A DNA stretch of 64,000 nucleotides from Epichloe hybrida (GCA_019022495.1 JAFEKR010000007.1:1612001-1676000), one strand, 5' to 3'; positions 22,836 to 34,522 are shown, counted from the stretch's first letter. The notes: generated by a model not told the origin, from the sequence alone. Program-made: numbers and translations.

Positions 22836-23616
22836 ACAGTCTAAAGGCGTAGGGCCGCAAAAACACCAGACGAATTGTTAATGCCAAGCCTCCAAAGTGC
22901 TTATCACGCCTCATTTCGGAACAATGATACTTTATTTGGTTCGGTATTTGCAAGAATTCGTCGGGAGGATAGCACATGTCTACCGTGCGTGGATATTGCA
23001 TTTGATATTTAGCACTTCATTCTTGTAAAACATCTGATTAGAGTAGTGGGACGACTTTATGGATTTACAACAAGTGAAATATAGTTTTATGAGATTAATT
23101 AGTTCAGAGGTTAGCTTGTGAAAGTTGCAATGAATTAATCTAACTAGTCTGACAAACCTAATAACATTAGACAGGTTAGATAACTCGGATTAATTGACCT
23201 AATAGAACGGTTCGATTAGGCTAATGGATTAGAGGAATTTGTAAATGCCTAATAAAAGAAATAGAGCTTATGTTCAGGTTTATTATTAAGACTCATGACA
23301 AGAGGCCACGCTACTAGTGGCACGCTCGCGATTGCGGTTAGCCCACGCAGGTGGGCCTGCAATTATGTAAAGGCGCGCAACGCGATTGACATTAGTAAAT
23401 TGCACTATAAGTGGTCCATTGCATTAATAAGCACTCCCTTTACTCCGTAGTAGTTAGAGGCATCCAATAACCAAAAGAAGTGGGGTGTGGCACGATTAAC
23501 TATCTGAAGCTCAACTTCAAACAAGCATGCCCTTCTCTATCTACTAATGCCGTTACCTTTGATAGGCCGAGTCTTTGCACGGCAACGCACCTCTTGCTGC
23601 TAAACCATTCTTCAGC
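22836..23616. other. Intergenic region, AT-leaning in the middle
   Basis: Between ESA1 and the GH125 gene. The stretch 23050-23270 is rich in TTAG/CTAA and TAAT words with no coding content. A GCCCAC/GTGGGC stem occurs at about 23340-23355. It is probably the ESA1 3' region and GH125 promoter. Confidence 0.4.
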
Positions 23617-23640
23617 ATGATAAGATTGGGCTTATCATGC
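23615..23640. repeat. Perfect 10-bp inverted repeat over the GH125 start codon
   Basis: GCATGATAAG (23615-23624), a 6-base loop, then CTTATCATGC (23631-23640). The ATG of the GH125 gene lies inside the left arm, so the mRNA could fold a 10-bp stem over its own start. Confidence 0.6.
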
Positions 23641-25358
23641 GCAATTCTCGGCGCGTCTTTAATACAAGAGGCAACGGCGATAGGAGAGCCACAGGGCCCT
23701 CTGCATTGGGCTGCTGGTGCTTGTCCAGAATATGCCTCATACGCCTCTATTCCACAGCAAGTAGCCTTCTGCTTTACTTGAAGTTCCGCGCATAATGGCT
23801 GACAATACACAGCCGCCCGTTTAGCTCCGGTCCACTGTCGTTGCCCTTTCAAAGGCCAGACAAACGCTGCCGTACGTTCAATTCTGTGGAAATTGAGAGG
23901 GTTATTGAAGAAGTTACCTCAAGAATGAAAGACCCGGACCTAGCACGACTATTCGAGAATGCTTTTCCATCAACTACGGATACTACGATCAAATTTCACA
24001 CCAGCGGTAAGAACGCAGGTTTTATGCGATTCGGCGGATCAAGGACAACTTTGGATGACGGCGCATGGGAAGGACCACAAACATTCGTAATAACGGGCGA
24101 TATCGTCGCGCAATGGTTGCGAGATTCGACAAACCAGCTTCGTCCTTACCAGGCCCTGGCAAAGAAAGACTCTGCTATCCTCAATTTGATTCTTGGTGCC
24201 ATAAACACGCAAGCAGAGTATGTGATTGAATCTCCATATTGTAACGCTTTTCAGCCGCCTCCTATATCCGACCTACCCATCACAAGCAACGGACAAAGCG
24301 ATGCCGTTCACCCATTGTACGAACCCAATGCAGTATTTGAGTGCAAATATGAACTTGATTCATTAGCTCATTTTCTGGCGCTCGCAAACGACTTTTACGA
24401 AAATACAGGTTCAACAGAATTTGTGAATGATAGATGGATCAAGGCGGTGGACGCATTGTTGTACGTTTTAGAACAACAATCTAAGCCGACCTTTGATCCT
24501 AAAACGGATAAATTCGCTGGTAACGACTATACATTCCAGAGATGGACAAATATTGGAACTGAGACCCTAAACTTGCAAGGAATTGGCAATCCTCTTAACA
24601 GTGGTACAGGGCTTGTGCGGTCTGCTTTTCGGCCCAGCGATGATGCAACGATCCTGGGCTTCCTCATCCCCGCCAACGCCATGATGTCTGTCGAGCTCCA
24701 ACGGGCCTCGAAATTCCTCGCGGCAGCCGGTAAGGTATCCTTGGCGAAAAGGTTGGAGCATTGGAGTGAAACGCTCCGGTCAGCTGTCTTAAAGAACGGG
24801 GTGGTGACACACAAAAAGTACGGTGATGTATTCGCATACGAAGTCGATGGATATGGCTCTTCGATACTTATGGATGACGCGAATTATCCTTCGCTCATGG
24901 CTCTACCTGTCATGGGCTTTTGCAAAGTCGAAGATCCAATTTATCAGAATACAAGAAAAATGCTCTTGGACAGGCTAGGCAATCCTTATTATTTGAAGGG
25001 GAAAGATTTCAGTGGAATAGGCGGTGAGAATATTCTGCGCAATGATCGATTTGACAAGCGGGCTGACTTTATCGACAAAGGACCTCATATTGGGTTACGA
25101 AATGCTTGGCCAATGAGCGTGCTTATCCAAGCTCAGACATCGCAAGATGATGAAGAGATTGAGCGGTGCCTTGACATGGTTCTCAAGTCTTCTAAGCTGG
25201 GACTCGTGCATGAGAGTGTGAATGTAAACCACTCCAAGCAGTATACTCGAAGCTGGTTTGCGTGGGCAAATGGTGTTTTTGCAAGCACCATTCTAGATCT
25301 GGCCAAGAGGAAGCCGCATTTAATATTTTCTTCCGGTATCACTCGATATGAGCCATAA
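23617..25358 (+). CDS. Glycoside hydrolase family 125 (exo-alpha-1,6-mannosidase), secreted
   Basis: Metal-independent alpha-mannosidase of the GH125/DUF1237 family (fungal Mug157-like). Exons are 23617-23756 and 23813-25358 (561 residues). The N-terminus MIRLGLSCAILGASLIQEATA is a signal peptide. The mature region starts near CPEYASYASIPHRPFSSGPL, and that junction requires a GC donor (GCAAGT at 23757) rather than GT. Family motifs follow: ARLFENAFPSTTDTTIKFH, FVITGDIVAQWLRDSTNQLR, FECKYELDSLAHFLALA, RSAFRPSDDATILGFLIPAN, YGSSILMDDANYPSLMALP, GPHIGLRNAWPMSVLIQA and YTRSWFAWANGVFASTILDL. Likely acts on mannan or N-glycan mannose outside the cell or in the secretory pathway. The exact substrate is not visible. 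Confidence 0.93.
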
Positions 25359-26103
25359 CGCGTGGACTTCTCTACCTTCCAAAATCACTTGTGCCTTGGC
25401 CGAATTTTCTTCAGGATCAAGGCAATGGACTCCTTGCTTATGTCTACAATGCCAACTATATTTTGGGAAGTGTCTGAAATAAAAAAAAGTCATCATCACA
25501 ACGAGGAGTCTAACTGTAATTTACAAAAGATCGCCCCCGTAGACGCCACGAATAGCCCAAGTAGTAAGTTGCAAGGTGTTGCCCCGCTGAAGTTTCGGAT
25601 GAGCCTCCTTCTCTCATGAGGCTATGACCCAGAAGACATGCTCGGCGGGACAGGTTCATGAGCGACCCAAAATGCCATCGTCTTGTCTGTTGCCCACGGC
25701 TTCAAAATACTAGTGGTTGGGACGGATTCCGTCCCCCTGAAGATGGCATGAGCCCTTAAGATCCATTTCTACAAGTCAAGGTCTGCCCAGCGTTTCAGGA
25801 AGCGAACCGATCATTTCTAGCGGAACCTTTAAATGCCTCTACATTATCGCTAAGCAGACGTGTTATTTCGCACACGTCTTGTGCATTGACTAATTAGTAA
25901 GAGATCCAGATTTGGATGAATGGACTGATTCAGCTCTGACTATGGCACTCAGGTAGCCGAATACGGAAAAGGTATTATTTTTACCAATAGCAAGGGAGAG
26001 CGTTCGAGAGGAACCATCTCAGAATATAGGTTCCCATCCATTAATCATCGCTACTATCGCTACTGCGAGAGAAACATCTGTTCATTTCCGTTTCACAAAG
26101 GCG
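25359..26103. other. Convergent intergenic region, no gene seen
   Basis: 745 bp between the 3' ends of the GH125 gene and the POL32-like gene. The one open frame (25362-25619) has no recognisable content. Confidence 0.4.
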
Positions 26104-27602
26104 TCATTTCTTATTGAAAAAGGCCATGATGCTGCCCTGAGCCCCCTTGCCACTCGATTTCTTTGACTTCGCGGATGAGCTTGGAGTGGAAGCCAGCGTT
26201 GGCTTTTTTATCGGTGGCTGGCCAGTATCGTCTTCCGAAAAGGATTCCCACCCTGGCTCCTGAATCGTAACTGTGAAAGCGCAGACATTAGCTCATTGTG
26301 TATGGTCATTTGTCGCTAGTGTGGTCCACATACCCATGTATCCTTGCTCATCTAGAATCCGCTTCTTTTGTACCACTCGGCGCTTGCCTCGACGCCTCCC
26401 GTTATCTACACCTGAGATTATTTCAGACGGTGCATCACCTGCAGATATCCCTGGTTTCTGTCCAGCTTCCGCTCCCGCTTCAGGTCCTACTTTCCCCTCT
26501 GCTTGTTGATTGACCGCGGATACCTCCTCGACGTCAGACTGTTCAGAATCGTCTTCCTCTTCCATCATGCGCCTTAGTAGTTCCTCTCTTTGTGTACGTG
26601 TCTTCGCTTCAGAGCGCGACTGAGATTGAGATTTGATTGGTAAAATGTCAGAGTCATCAGCATCGCCGTCATCGGACAATGCCATGTCTGCGCCATTCTC
26701 TTGTTGTGCTGGTTCTGCAGCTTTAATGTGCGACTTTGGAACTGCTTTTGCGAATGATTGAAAAATGCTCCCCGATGCCATTCGGCCTGTTGCTGTCGCT
26801 AAACCTGTTTCGCGTGTATTACTTCGCGGTCTGTCATTCGGAGTCGAGCTCTGTAGCGGCAGCTTCTTTGCAGTATCTGCTTGTTCTGCAGAAGACTTCG
26901 TGGGCACAATATGCGAGGACGATACAAGACTGATAATGGATTTAGAAGCTCGAAGTCGGACGCTGGGATTGTAAATTGCGCCATGCTTGTCGACAATCGC
27001 ACTGTCTTTATTTCCACATCTTGGCGATTGAACTTCCTGTGACCAAGAATTTCCCGGAGTTTTTGGTGAAAGTCCATAAATGTGTATCGATGTGACAGAT
27101 TCGTACGAATTTAGTGCTTCTATCATATGGTCAAAATTGGGTTATCTGACGACAGAGGACTACTTACGTTGCAAACGGTCTTCCCCTGCCAACGTCACGG
27201 TACTTTCCTTTGCCACATGAAGCAAATCATCGGTTTGAGACAATGATTCCTTGTTTTCATGCTCGTCTTTCATTAGGTCTGATGGCTCTAATGTTCCGCA
27301 TATCAAATATGTAGCTCGAATGGTGCTGTTTTTTTGTTGAGACTGATGAAATTGAAAGAGCATGCTGGAAAGTTTCAATGTCCAGAAGTCAAATAATATT
27401 ACTACTCATGCTATACAATAGACATAAATGGGCGAGAGCCATACCTCTTAGCAGTATTGACGTGAACATTTAGGGATCTGCTTAGGTTGCGATAAGTGAT
27501 CTGTCTTGGTCAGTATAGAATCTTGGACAGCAATGAGTTGAAGCATACCGGCCGTTGCTCGCTGAGCAGGCGATCAGCGAGAAACTTTTGATGTTCATCC
27601 AT
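26104..27602 (-). CDS. POL32: DNA polymerase delta subunit 3 (POL32/Cdc27 family)
   Basis: Non-catalytic subunit of replicative DNA polymerase delta that binds PCNA and supports translesion and break-induced synthesis. Five exons: 27602-27549, 27500-27445, 27364-27168, 27119-26334 and 26270-26104 (419 residues). The N-terminal winged-helix part reads MDEHQKFLADRLLSEQRP, ITYRNLSRSLNVHVNTAK, then MLFQFHQSQQKN and TYLICGTLE. The middle is disordered and acidic with a basic RRRGKRRVVQKKR stretch. The C-terminus ends in a PCNA-interacting peptide, QGSIMAFFNKK (Gln, Ile, Phe-Phe spacing correct). Introns are 48-80 nt, and exon joins were chosen by phase. Head-to-head with RAD18, which modifies PCNA. 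Confidence 0.93.
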
Positions 27603-28043
27603 GAATGCAACTTTTATTATTCATGTTTCAATGTGAAATTTGTTCACCAAACTTGTTTTGAGGAAAGAATTGGTGGGGAAACGCGAACTCTACGTGAGCC
27701 GAAGAACGCGAAGTCACGTGACGTGTCGCGCTCAACCCGCTGAAAGGAAAGCCATTTGTGCCAGACGCGAGAATCGACTGCGACGCCTAAATCTCTATGA
27801 GAGTCATGGTCGACAGCGAGAGAAAGAGAGAGGGAACAGATATCGACTAATGAAGCAACCTGCATGAAAATTGCATACGCGATTCCCGCCGCCCTCCCCC
27901 CCAAAAAAAGGCCCAAAAAAGGCAAGCTATTGGCTTCCTGAGTGCGTATCAAGAATCCCGTTTATTCGCGTCTCAAATAGCTACACTACTCTAGTATGTA
28001 ATCTACACAGCTAATCGCCGTCAAAAATCTCGCCCAAATTTCG
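27603..28043. promoter_or_regulatory. Shared POL32/RAD18 promoter with five ACGCGA boxes
   Basis: 441 bp separate the divergent start codons. ACGCGA occurs at 27681, 27706, 27775 and 27877 on the plus strand and as TCGCGT at 27966-27971. A 10-bp palindrome GTCACGTGAC lies at 27713-27722. ACGCGW resembles the MBF-class G1/S element. The clustering is seen directly; function is inferred. Confidence 0.55.
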
Positions 28044-29410
28044 ATGGACAATGTTCCCGACTCGACAGACTGGCTGGCGACGCCACTCGCCTGTCTAGCT
28101 ATGGTTGATGCAGCTCTACGTTGTCAAGTCTGCAAAGATTTCTACCAGACCCCCATGATAACGTCGTGCTCACATACTTTTTGCTCTCTTTGCATACGAA
28201 GAGCGCTATCGAGCGATGGAAAGTGCCCGCTTTGCCGTGCTCCTGAGCAGGAGCTGAAGTTACGAAGTAACTGGTCTATGGAAGAAACAGTAGAGGCGTT
28301 TTCAAAGGCAAGACCGACTGCTTTAACACTAGCCCGCACATTAACCAGTGGTCCTTATTCATCAAAGCGGAAGACTCCCGAATATGATTATTGCGATCCC
28401 TCTCTGCCTCAGAGGCACAAGCGAAAACGGACATCAGCGCGGCTAAGTAGCCAGAAGAGGAATGGCAATGGCAATGGCAATGACTTGCCCGAAACCTGCC
28501 AACATATGGAAGTTATACCAGCGTCTGACGAAGACGAATACAGTGATGGCTCTTCTGATGAGCTTGATCCCAGCAATGGTCTGTTGTGATATTGATGACG
28601 TCATTAGCGTGTACTTTGTACTAAATCCTTTCAGTTGATAGTTTTGTTCCTTGTCCCTCATGCCAGAAACAAATGAAAGCCTGGCAGGTCTTTCGGCACT
28701 TAGAGGCATGTCCCGGACCTACTGCAGAGTCAGGGTCAAGCGAATTTACAAGCGGCCCCGGCGTCATGCAGCAGCAGCAACAACAACAACAACAACAACA
28801 AAGACGACAGCGACCGCGAAGGGCTATTGAACGTCTCCCTGCTTTGAATTACTCGATACTAAAGGAACAAGCCTTAAGAAAAAAATTAGCAGAACTGGGT
28901 ATATCAAACCAGGGACCTCGTACTCTTCTTGAAAAGAGGCATAAAGAATGGATCAATCTCTGGAATGCAAATTCCGACTCCACAGACCCCAAAACCCGAA
29001 CTCAACTTTTACAGGATCTGGGCATATGGGAGAAGACTCAGGGATACCGAGCATCAGCCGCTGGACAAACCGCATTAAATGTGACGATAATCAAGGACAA
29101 AAATTTTGATGGCGCAGCTTGGGCCGCTAGGCACGACTCATCTTTCAAAGATCTCATCGCCAGTGCCCGCAACAGTAGACAAATGACGAACAAATCAGTG
29201 GAAAACGAAGACGGAATACAAACGAAGAGTCACCAGCTCGTCCAGGAGGTGGCAGCCCATCCACATCCACAAGAGCGCCTCAAAAATGTCAAGCGAGCAG
29301 ACGATGGGCCCGTAGGCTTACAAGAGGGCAAGAAGAAACAGGTTGACCTTCCTAGGGCCATTGTACCGCGGGATGATGTTAAAAGTGGAGTTCCGGACGA
29401 GCCAACATAA
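28044..29410 (+). CDS. RAD18: Postreplication repair E3 ubiquitin ligase RAD18
   Basis: Ubiquitin ligase that, with Rad6, monoubiquitinates PCNA at stalled forks. Exons are 28044-28578 and 28635-29410 (436 residues; 56-nt intron, phase 1). The C3HC4 RING has Cys27, Cys30, Cys42, His44, Cys47, Cys50, Cys61 and Cys64. A UBZ4 finger in exon 2 has Cys185, Cys188, His200 and Cys204 ([20 protein letters not shown]). An 11-Gln tract (about residues 224-234) follows, then the SAP domain ([20 protein letters not shown]) for DNA binding. The C-terminal region with [18 protein letters not shown] matches the Rad6-binding part. A GGCAAT hexanucleotide repeat encodes NGNGNGND near residue 145. Confidence 0.96.
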
Positions 29411-29699
29411 TCGGGCTTGAGGGCTGAGCAAGCCGCTCACAGAGAGCCCAATTCGAGTCTGGCATGATCGCTTACATCTATGGTTGAGGATGACATCACA
29501 TGAAGTTATACTGGATCGTCCCTAGACTAGATGGCAAATAGTCCTGACAGATGGTGTCATAGGCGAGACTTCGCAGCACCATCCGCGTCTCTTCACAATT
29601 CGCTGTGGGATTGATTCATATTCAGTGTTCAATCTCAATTAAATCAGCCTGCACTGGCCACTCAGCCCTTCTATGAGCTTTTCCATACGCAATGGTCCA

Positions 29700-31140
29700 T
29701 TATATCTCGCCCTGACCATGTTCAAGCGAAAGTTGAGCGACTTGTCTCTCCATCGCCGGTGTGATCGATTCCGCTCGATTCGGCACCAATTCCGAAGGGG
29801 GTTCAGGTAGTTGATTTAACTGCAAGTGTACCTCTTGCGCTTTTGTGACCGATTTTTGTTTTTGGATTTCAGTCTCATGGCATGTATCGTGTTGTCCGGC
29901 TTCTTTCTCCAAGGCTTCTAGCTCATCATCCAGCTCTGATTCCTTTACAGGCTCCGCAGTAGTGCCTGCCAGAATTGCTGCCACTTCATCTGTTTCACAC
30001 ATTTGTTCACGTATCTGGTTCATAATCTCCTCAACCTGAGCACTATCTCCAATGCGAGAGTTCAAACTCTTGATAGCATTTGCAGATGAGTTTAAGACTT
30101 TGACAAGCTGCACTTGATCGGAGGCCTGTTCCATCTTAGCGGCGATATCCTCAAGCTGACTCAATGTGGAGTATCGTTGTGATAGTGACGTTTCGGCTAA
30201 TCTCTTCGATTTCAACGCGGCTAGTGCCGTTAAACGGTTGCCGTGCTGGGCTGCAGCCCTAGCATCGTTCTGTAATTGTTCGAGCCGCTCATTCAAAATT
30301 TTGGTTTGGTGTTTGATATTAGTAGTCAACTCCTTTATTGACGCTGCGGCGGCATCTTCTTGAGTTATGGTGGGTTCATCTGAGGGGTCTCGAATGCGTA
30401 CTATCGCGCCATCGTAGTCGATCAAACCTCTGTTTCTAGCCAATGAAAGAAGCAAGACTTCAACGTCTTCCTCGCCCAGAACTGTTGCTGGTACCAACTG
30501 ATTTGCGAATGATGCCCGAAAGTGTGATTTGGTGAAAACACGATCGAATCGAGATACCTTGCCAGCTGCTTGGATTTGGAACGCCTTACAGGCTGCGTCC
30601 ACATTGCTGGCCAGGACATACCGTCCCGTTGGAATACTATCTTCACTGCCGTCTATTTTTGTATTCCCAAGCCGCCCAAAAGCCCATTCAGCGGCTTTCC
30701 AGGTCAAAGATGATAAGTTCAGAGGATACTTCATTGAAGATGGCCGTAAGAAACTCTCAATGGGGATAAATTTTTGGCGCGAAATTGCGTCTCGTATGGC
30801 GGTACCCAGAGCCAATGGCTGACCATACTGTTTGCTTTCCAGCGCACGAGGGAGAGTCTCATCAACACTCAACAATAAGGCACTTGATCGCGGTTCAACG
30901 TTGGACAAGAGACCATGATACGCTAGGCATGACAAAGCACCTTGCCAAGCGATGACATTCGCAATATATCCATCAGGATTGAGGGTTCTTTGTGAACGGA
31001 AATCCGCATAGAGTGCTGGTAAACGAGCCCTATCAAATCAGTATTGAATATCAGTGATCAAAATGGTTTGATGAAAGACTTTGTACATACTTGCGAAAAT
31101 TCGGGTCGTGCTCCGACAGATAGTGTACCAAATCGTGCAT
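29700..31140 (-). CDS. CHM7: ESCRT-III/Snf7-family protein CHM7 (CHMP7-like)
   Basis: Nuclear-envelope ESCRT-III protein involved in nuclear pore quality control and envelope sealing. Exons run 31140-31091 and 31029-29700 (459 residues; 61-nt intron). The N-terminus MHDLVHYLSEHDPNF and the winged-helix-like half (LPALYADFRSQRTLNP, LTWKAAEWAFGRLG, EEDVEVLLLSLARNRGLIDY) precede a long helical Snf7 domain, with HQTKILNERLEQLQNDARAA, LAALKSKRLAETSLSQRYST and VEEIMNQIREQM. The acidic C-terminal helix DDELEALEKEAGQH resembles other ESCRT-III tails. Without exon 1 the protein would start at an internal Met at 30935 and lose about 65 residues of the first domain. Convergent with RAD18, 289 bp apart. 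Confidence 0.88.
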
Positions 31141-31709
31141 CTTGCAGGAGTGTCGTCCAATTTAGAATGAAGGAGAGCAACTTTGAAGGCTGTATATTCT
31201 ATTTGTTGGGGCAACTAGAGTAGCCCCGAGTGGAGAAGAATTACAGATGTCTTTTGTCTTAACGTCAAGAAAGACAAAGAAAACATATTATCATTCGGTC
31301 TTGCTGTCCGTAGAATCACTAGCCTGAGCAGTGTCTTGGTGGAGTCTCGTTATCTTATCAACAAGCTGTTTGTTCGCCCCGCCCAACGTCATCTGTTGAC
31401 ACAACAACACGCAAGGGCGAACACCATCACGGGACTCACCAGACTACTGACTCACTGAGAGTAACGATGCGGCTTGCTAGAAGCCTGCTTTGAAATTCTG
31501 AACTATCGAATACAATAAAGAAAGATTCGACGATGGATTCCGCTCACAAGACGTCACGATTATGTTTCTCGAAGCCATGATAATATAGCTGCATGATGAT
31601 ATAGCTGCAGTATAACAAGGTGGTAAGCATAACCCAGCCAACGACTTGGGAATCATTTCAACTGTTTCAGCTCCTAATAATACCCCATTATCCACAAACA
31701 ATGGAAGGC
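31141..31709. other. Intergenic spacer between TRS85 and CHM7
   Basis: About 570 bp upstream of CHM7 and downstream of TRS85. The minus-strand open frame 31477-31713 has no recognisable domain. It is probably the TRS85 3' region plus the CHM7 promoter. Confidence 0.4.
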
Positions 31710-34034
31710 TCATACGAAATCAGGTCCTGAGTTTCGAGTTGAATGTGATCTGCTCTCGGCTTCTGAGATATCCCGTAGTGGTGCTGTCTCTAGTACCTGG
31801 GTCTTCGAAATAGAGTTCGCTCTATTCGAATGCTGGCGTGTAAATACTTGACTCTCAATCTCTGGACTCAGAATTTCATCGACATCTTGTCCGAGGTCGT
31901 CCACCAAACACAACCTTCGAGAAACATCAAGCTGCAGCGATCTGATGAACTCCCTTGCGATGTGGAACCGCATTACAACACCATTGCTATCAGACTGAGA
32001 TCCATAGATCTTTTGTATTTCGCTTATGCATTTTTGCGCTGGAAGATATTTGTCTTGCTGGCACCATGCTTCCGCAGCCAGGACACTCCACAAAGCAGCC
32101 TTTCTTTTCCGACTGCCCCAGCCCCAGCTACCCACGACGGTCTTGGACGAGTAGCAGAAACAAAGTCGCTCTTTCAGTAGAGCTTCGCCAACTCGGCCCA
32201 GTATTTGAGCCTCAAGCAAACGGAGACCCCATCTACCTGCCTCATCAACACAGGCACCCCCCTTTGCGCGCAACAACTCCACGCCAATAAATAGACAGCG
32301 TGCTGCTCCAAATGGCGCGCCGCAACGATTGTTATACGAATAAAATGCCGATTCAAACATTTGTTCAACGGCGTCACTTCGAGCCTTGGAGGCTGGATCC
32401 TGGGGCACCAGCAACAAGCTAATGGCGGCCATTTCATTGGCTGCAGCATGGTATTTCCAGGCTTTCGACTCACTGAAGTCGGATCTTAAAAGATCATATG
32501 TCGAGTGAGCTAACTTCCAATCTCGTAGCATAAACGCGTAGTCGGCAAGTTTTCGCATGATAGCTTCTGCAGTATCAGCGCGATAATATCCCAAAGCCTC
32601 AAAGTTATCTCTGGCACCGAGACTAGTTCCGGAAGAAGAACGAGATCCAGTCCCAAATCCGGCCAATTTTCGTGACAGGCTCATGAAACGACCCGTTATG
32701 CCTCTGCGACGAGAAGCAACCTGATCGTTCCATACCGAAACATGACGTTCCATAGTGGGAATTATAGACTGTGTTACTAATTCCCGAACAAATGTCCGTA
32801 TGGCAATGGCGTCAGATTCGAAAATGTTGTGGGTAGAGAGGTCAAAATCTTCGTCACTTTCACTTTGACGCATCTTCGCTAGTTCTTCAGCTGTCGACAT
32901 CCAATCACTGTTCGGAAGTAACATGCTGTCATCGTCTGTTTCCGCGCTTTTGCTACATCTCAACCGGAGAAGATGACAATGAAGACCCAGATGACGCTTC
33001 ATTTGCTCGAACAAGCCCATCGACCTAGTGATGTCATCACTCTCCTCATCGTGAACCAAGACATAATATCTCAAATAGTCGTTGTCGACCCAGGGTGGCA
33101 GCCTCTTCTTCCCTTGATTGCTGTCGGCGTATAATCTTCTCAGTTCCTCAATAGGAGACTCATTTTGAGAGCTTATGGCTATGACACAGGCAACAGGATG
33201 TGCAAATGTCTCGTAGGGTGTTGCAGACGTTCCGGACAGTAAGCGTCTCAAATACAAAGAATAGTATGGTGATGCGACTTCACAGTCTAGATCCTTCATG
33301 GAAACACTTGGCGTTAATGACGGCGCTCTGGGAACAGACTGTTCAGCAAAAGCCAAGTACCGTTCCACTAAACTGTCTACGTCAGTAAGAATAGCTTTAT
33401 CCCTCTCTGCACTCTGACCAGTGCTATTTAATTTTTCACTGCCGCTCGTTTTTGGCTCAGAAAGAGAGCTTATATTTCCAGGACCATCCACGTTTTCACC
33501 AAACCTTGTGAATCGGATCGAGAAGTCTTCGAAACAGCGACTCACACCGTTGCTATCTCGCAGGGCAACTTTGCCCTGCCACCCCTCTCCGAAAGGTCGT
33601 AAGAGCTCCCAAAGGCCATGTTGGAATCCTTTTTTCATAATCAGGCTCTCGGTGTCTTCAGATGCATAAATTGATACATGTGGGACAAAAGATTGTATAA
33701 TTTGGTAAGAGGGCTCTCTAGGATCCTCAAGCAACGATTCTGGTAGCCTCCGTACAGAAGAAGGATCAAAAACGGATTCCGGCGGCGGCATTGCCGATAA
33801 ACCTTGGCGGGCAGGTGACATTGGGCGAGACGATAATATGGAAGCATATACTGATGGTGCGGAAAAGTTTGCGCGTTTCAAAGGCATGCCGGAGTCTGTG
33901 GAAGATGGACGAGGACCTTCGACAGAGGTCGTGAGGTTCCCAGGCTCACCGTGTTTCACAGAATCCGTAGTGGTGGCCAAAGGCAACGCCTGAGGGGCTT
34001 CGATTGGGGTTCCATCTCGTCCCGACTGTTTCAT
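31710..34034 (-). CDS. TRS85: TRAPP complex subunit TRS85 (TRAPPC8)
   Basis: Subunit of the TRAPPIII Rab-GEF complex acting on Ypt1/Rab1 in autophagy and Golgi traffic. A single intronless exon of 774 residues. The disordered Ser/Pro-rich N-terminus is followed by the conserved start of the TRAPPC8 domain (IIQSFVPHVSIYASEDTESL), DFSIRFTRFGENVDGPG, VASPYYSLYLRRLLSGTSA, HPVACVIAISSQNESPIEEL, the motif MERHVSVWNDQVASRRRGIT, and alpha-solenoid repeats (RKLADYAFMLRDWKLAHSTY, GAPFGAARCLFIGVELLRAK). Length and order match fungal Trs85. It is divergent from BUD13, with 488 bp between starts. Confidence 0.93.
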   Translation of the reverse strand: MKQSGRDGTPIEAPQALPLATTTDSVKHGEPGNLTTSVEGPRPSSTDSGMPLKRANFSAPSVYASILSSRPMSPARQGLSAMPPPESVFDPSSVRRLPESLLEDPREPSYQIIQSFVPHVSIYASEDTESLIMKKGFQHGLWELLRPFGEGWQGKVALRDSNGVSRCFEDFSIRFTRFGENVDGPGNISSLSEPKTSGSEKLNSTGQSAERDKAILTDVDSLVERYLAFAEQSVPRAPSLTPSVSMKDLDCEVASPYYSLYLRRLLSGTSATPYETFAHPVACVIAISSQNESPIEELRRLYADSNQGKKRLPPWVDNDYLRYYVLVHDEESDDITRSMGLFEQMKRHLGLHCHLLRLRCSKSAETDDDSMLLPNSDWMSTAEELAKMRQSESDEDFDLSTHNIFESDAIAIRTFVRELVTQSIIPTMERHVSVWNDQVASRRRGITGRFMSLSRKLAGFGTGSRSSSGTSLGARDNFEALGYYRADTAEAIMRKLADYAFMLRDWKLAHSTYDLLRSDFSESKAWKYHAAANEMAAISLLLVPQDPASKARSDAVEQMFESAFYSYNNRCGAPFGAARCLFIGVELLRAKGGACVDEAGRWGLRLLEAQILGRVGEALLKERLCFCYSSKTVVGSWGWGSRKRKAALWSVLAAEAWCQQDKYLPAQKCISEIQKIYGSQSDSNGVVMRFHIAREFIRSLQLDVSRRLCLVDDLGQDVDEILSPEIESQVFTRQHSNRANSISKTQVLETAPLRDISEAESRSHSTRNSGPDFV

Positions 34035-34522
34035 TAAAGCGACTCGATGATGTATGCTCGATGCAGCCTGAATTAAGTCGCATGGGCCAAGTCATACGGT
34101 AAAATCGAAGTATAATTCAGAATTGTACCGGATCTCATTCAAATAAAGCCATGAGTATTGTATATCGTGTGTTTGGCTCCCAGCATATCTATGCTGTTCT
34201 TGCAGCTTGAGATCGTCGTTCAAGGCCCAAGGTCCACAATATTCGAATATGCGTTGGCAGGAAGTCCCACCGCATATCGCTCTACTGGGTTGCACATGCA
34301 GTGTCGTTCGACGAAACGGGTCGACGACTCCTTAATTGCATACTCAATGTCGCTATTAATCTATCATCTGATCAAGTAGCGCATCATCAATATCACATAT
34401 TCGTACTCACGTACTACCAATCGACTATAATAATTTTTTTTCAAACTACACTTTCCCATAAAAAAAATCCAAAAGAACCTTTACGCTGCTGCAAAGTTTC
34501 GACTCCCCCAAAGTCTCTGGGT
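34035..34522. promoter_or_regulatory. Divergent promoter region of TRS85 and BUD13
   Basis: 488 bp between the two start codons. The BUD13 frame is open from 34301, but the upstream Mets precede poly-T/poly-A tracts and unlikely protein. I treat it as 5' leader. Confidence 0.35.

Noticed and set aside
23050..23280. AT-leaning TTAG/CTAA-rich stretch as a RIP relic
   Set aside because: Short and lacking any recognisable element motif or partner copy in the window; left as plain intergenic sequence.
30529..30822. 97-codon plus-strand open frame inside CHM7
   Set aside because: Antisense shadow; CHM7 reads through with family motifs.
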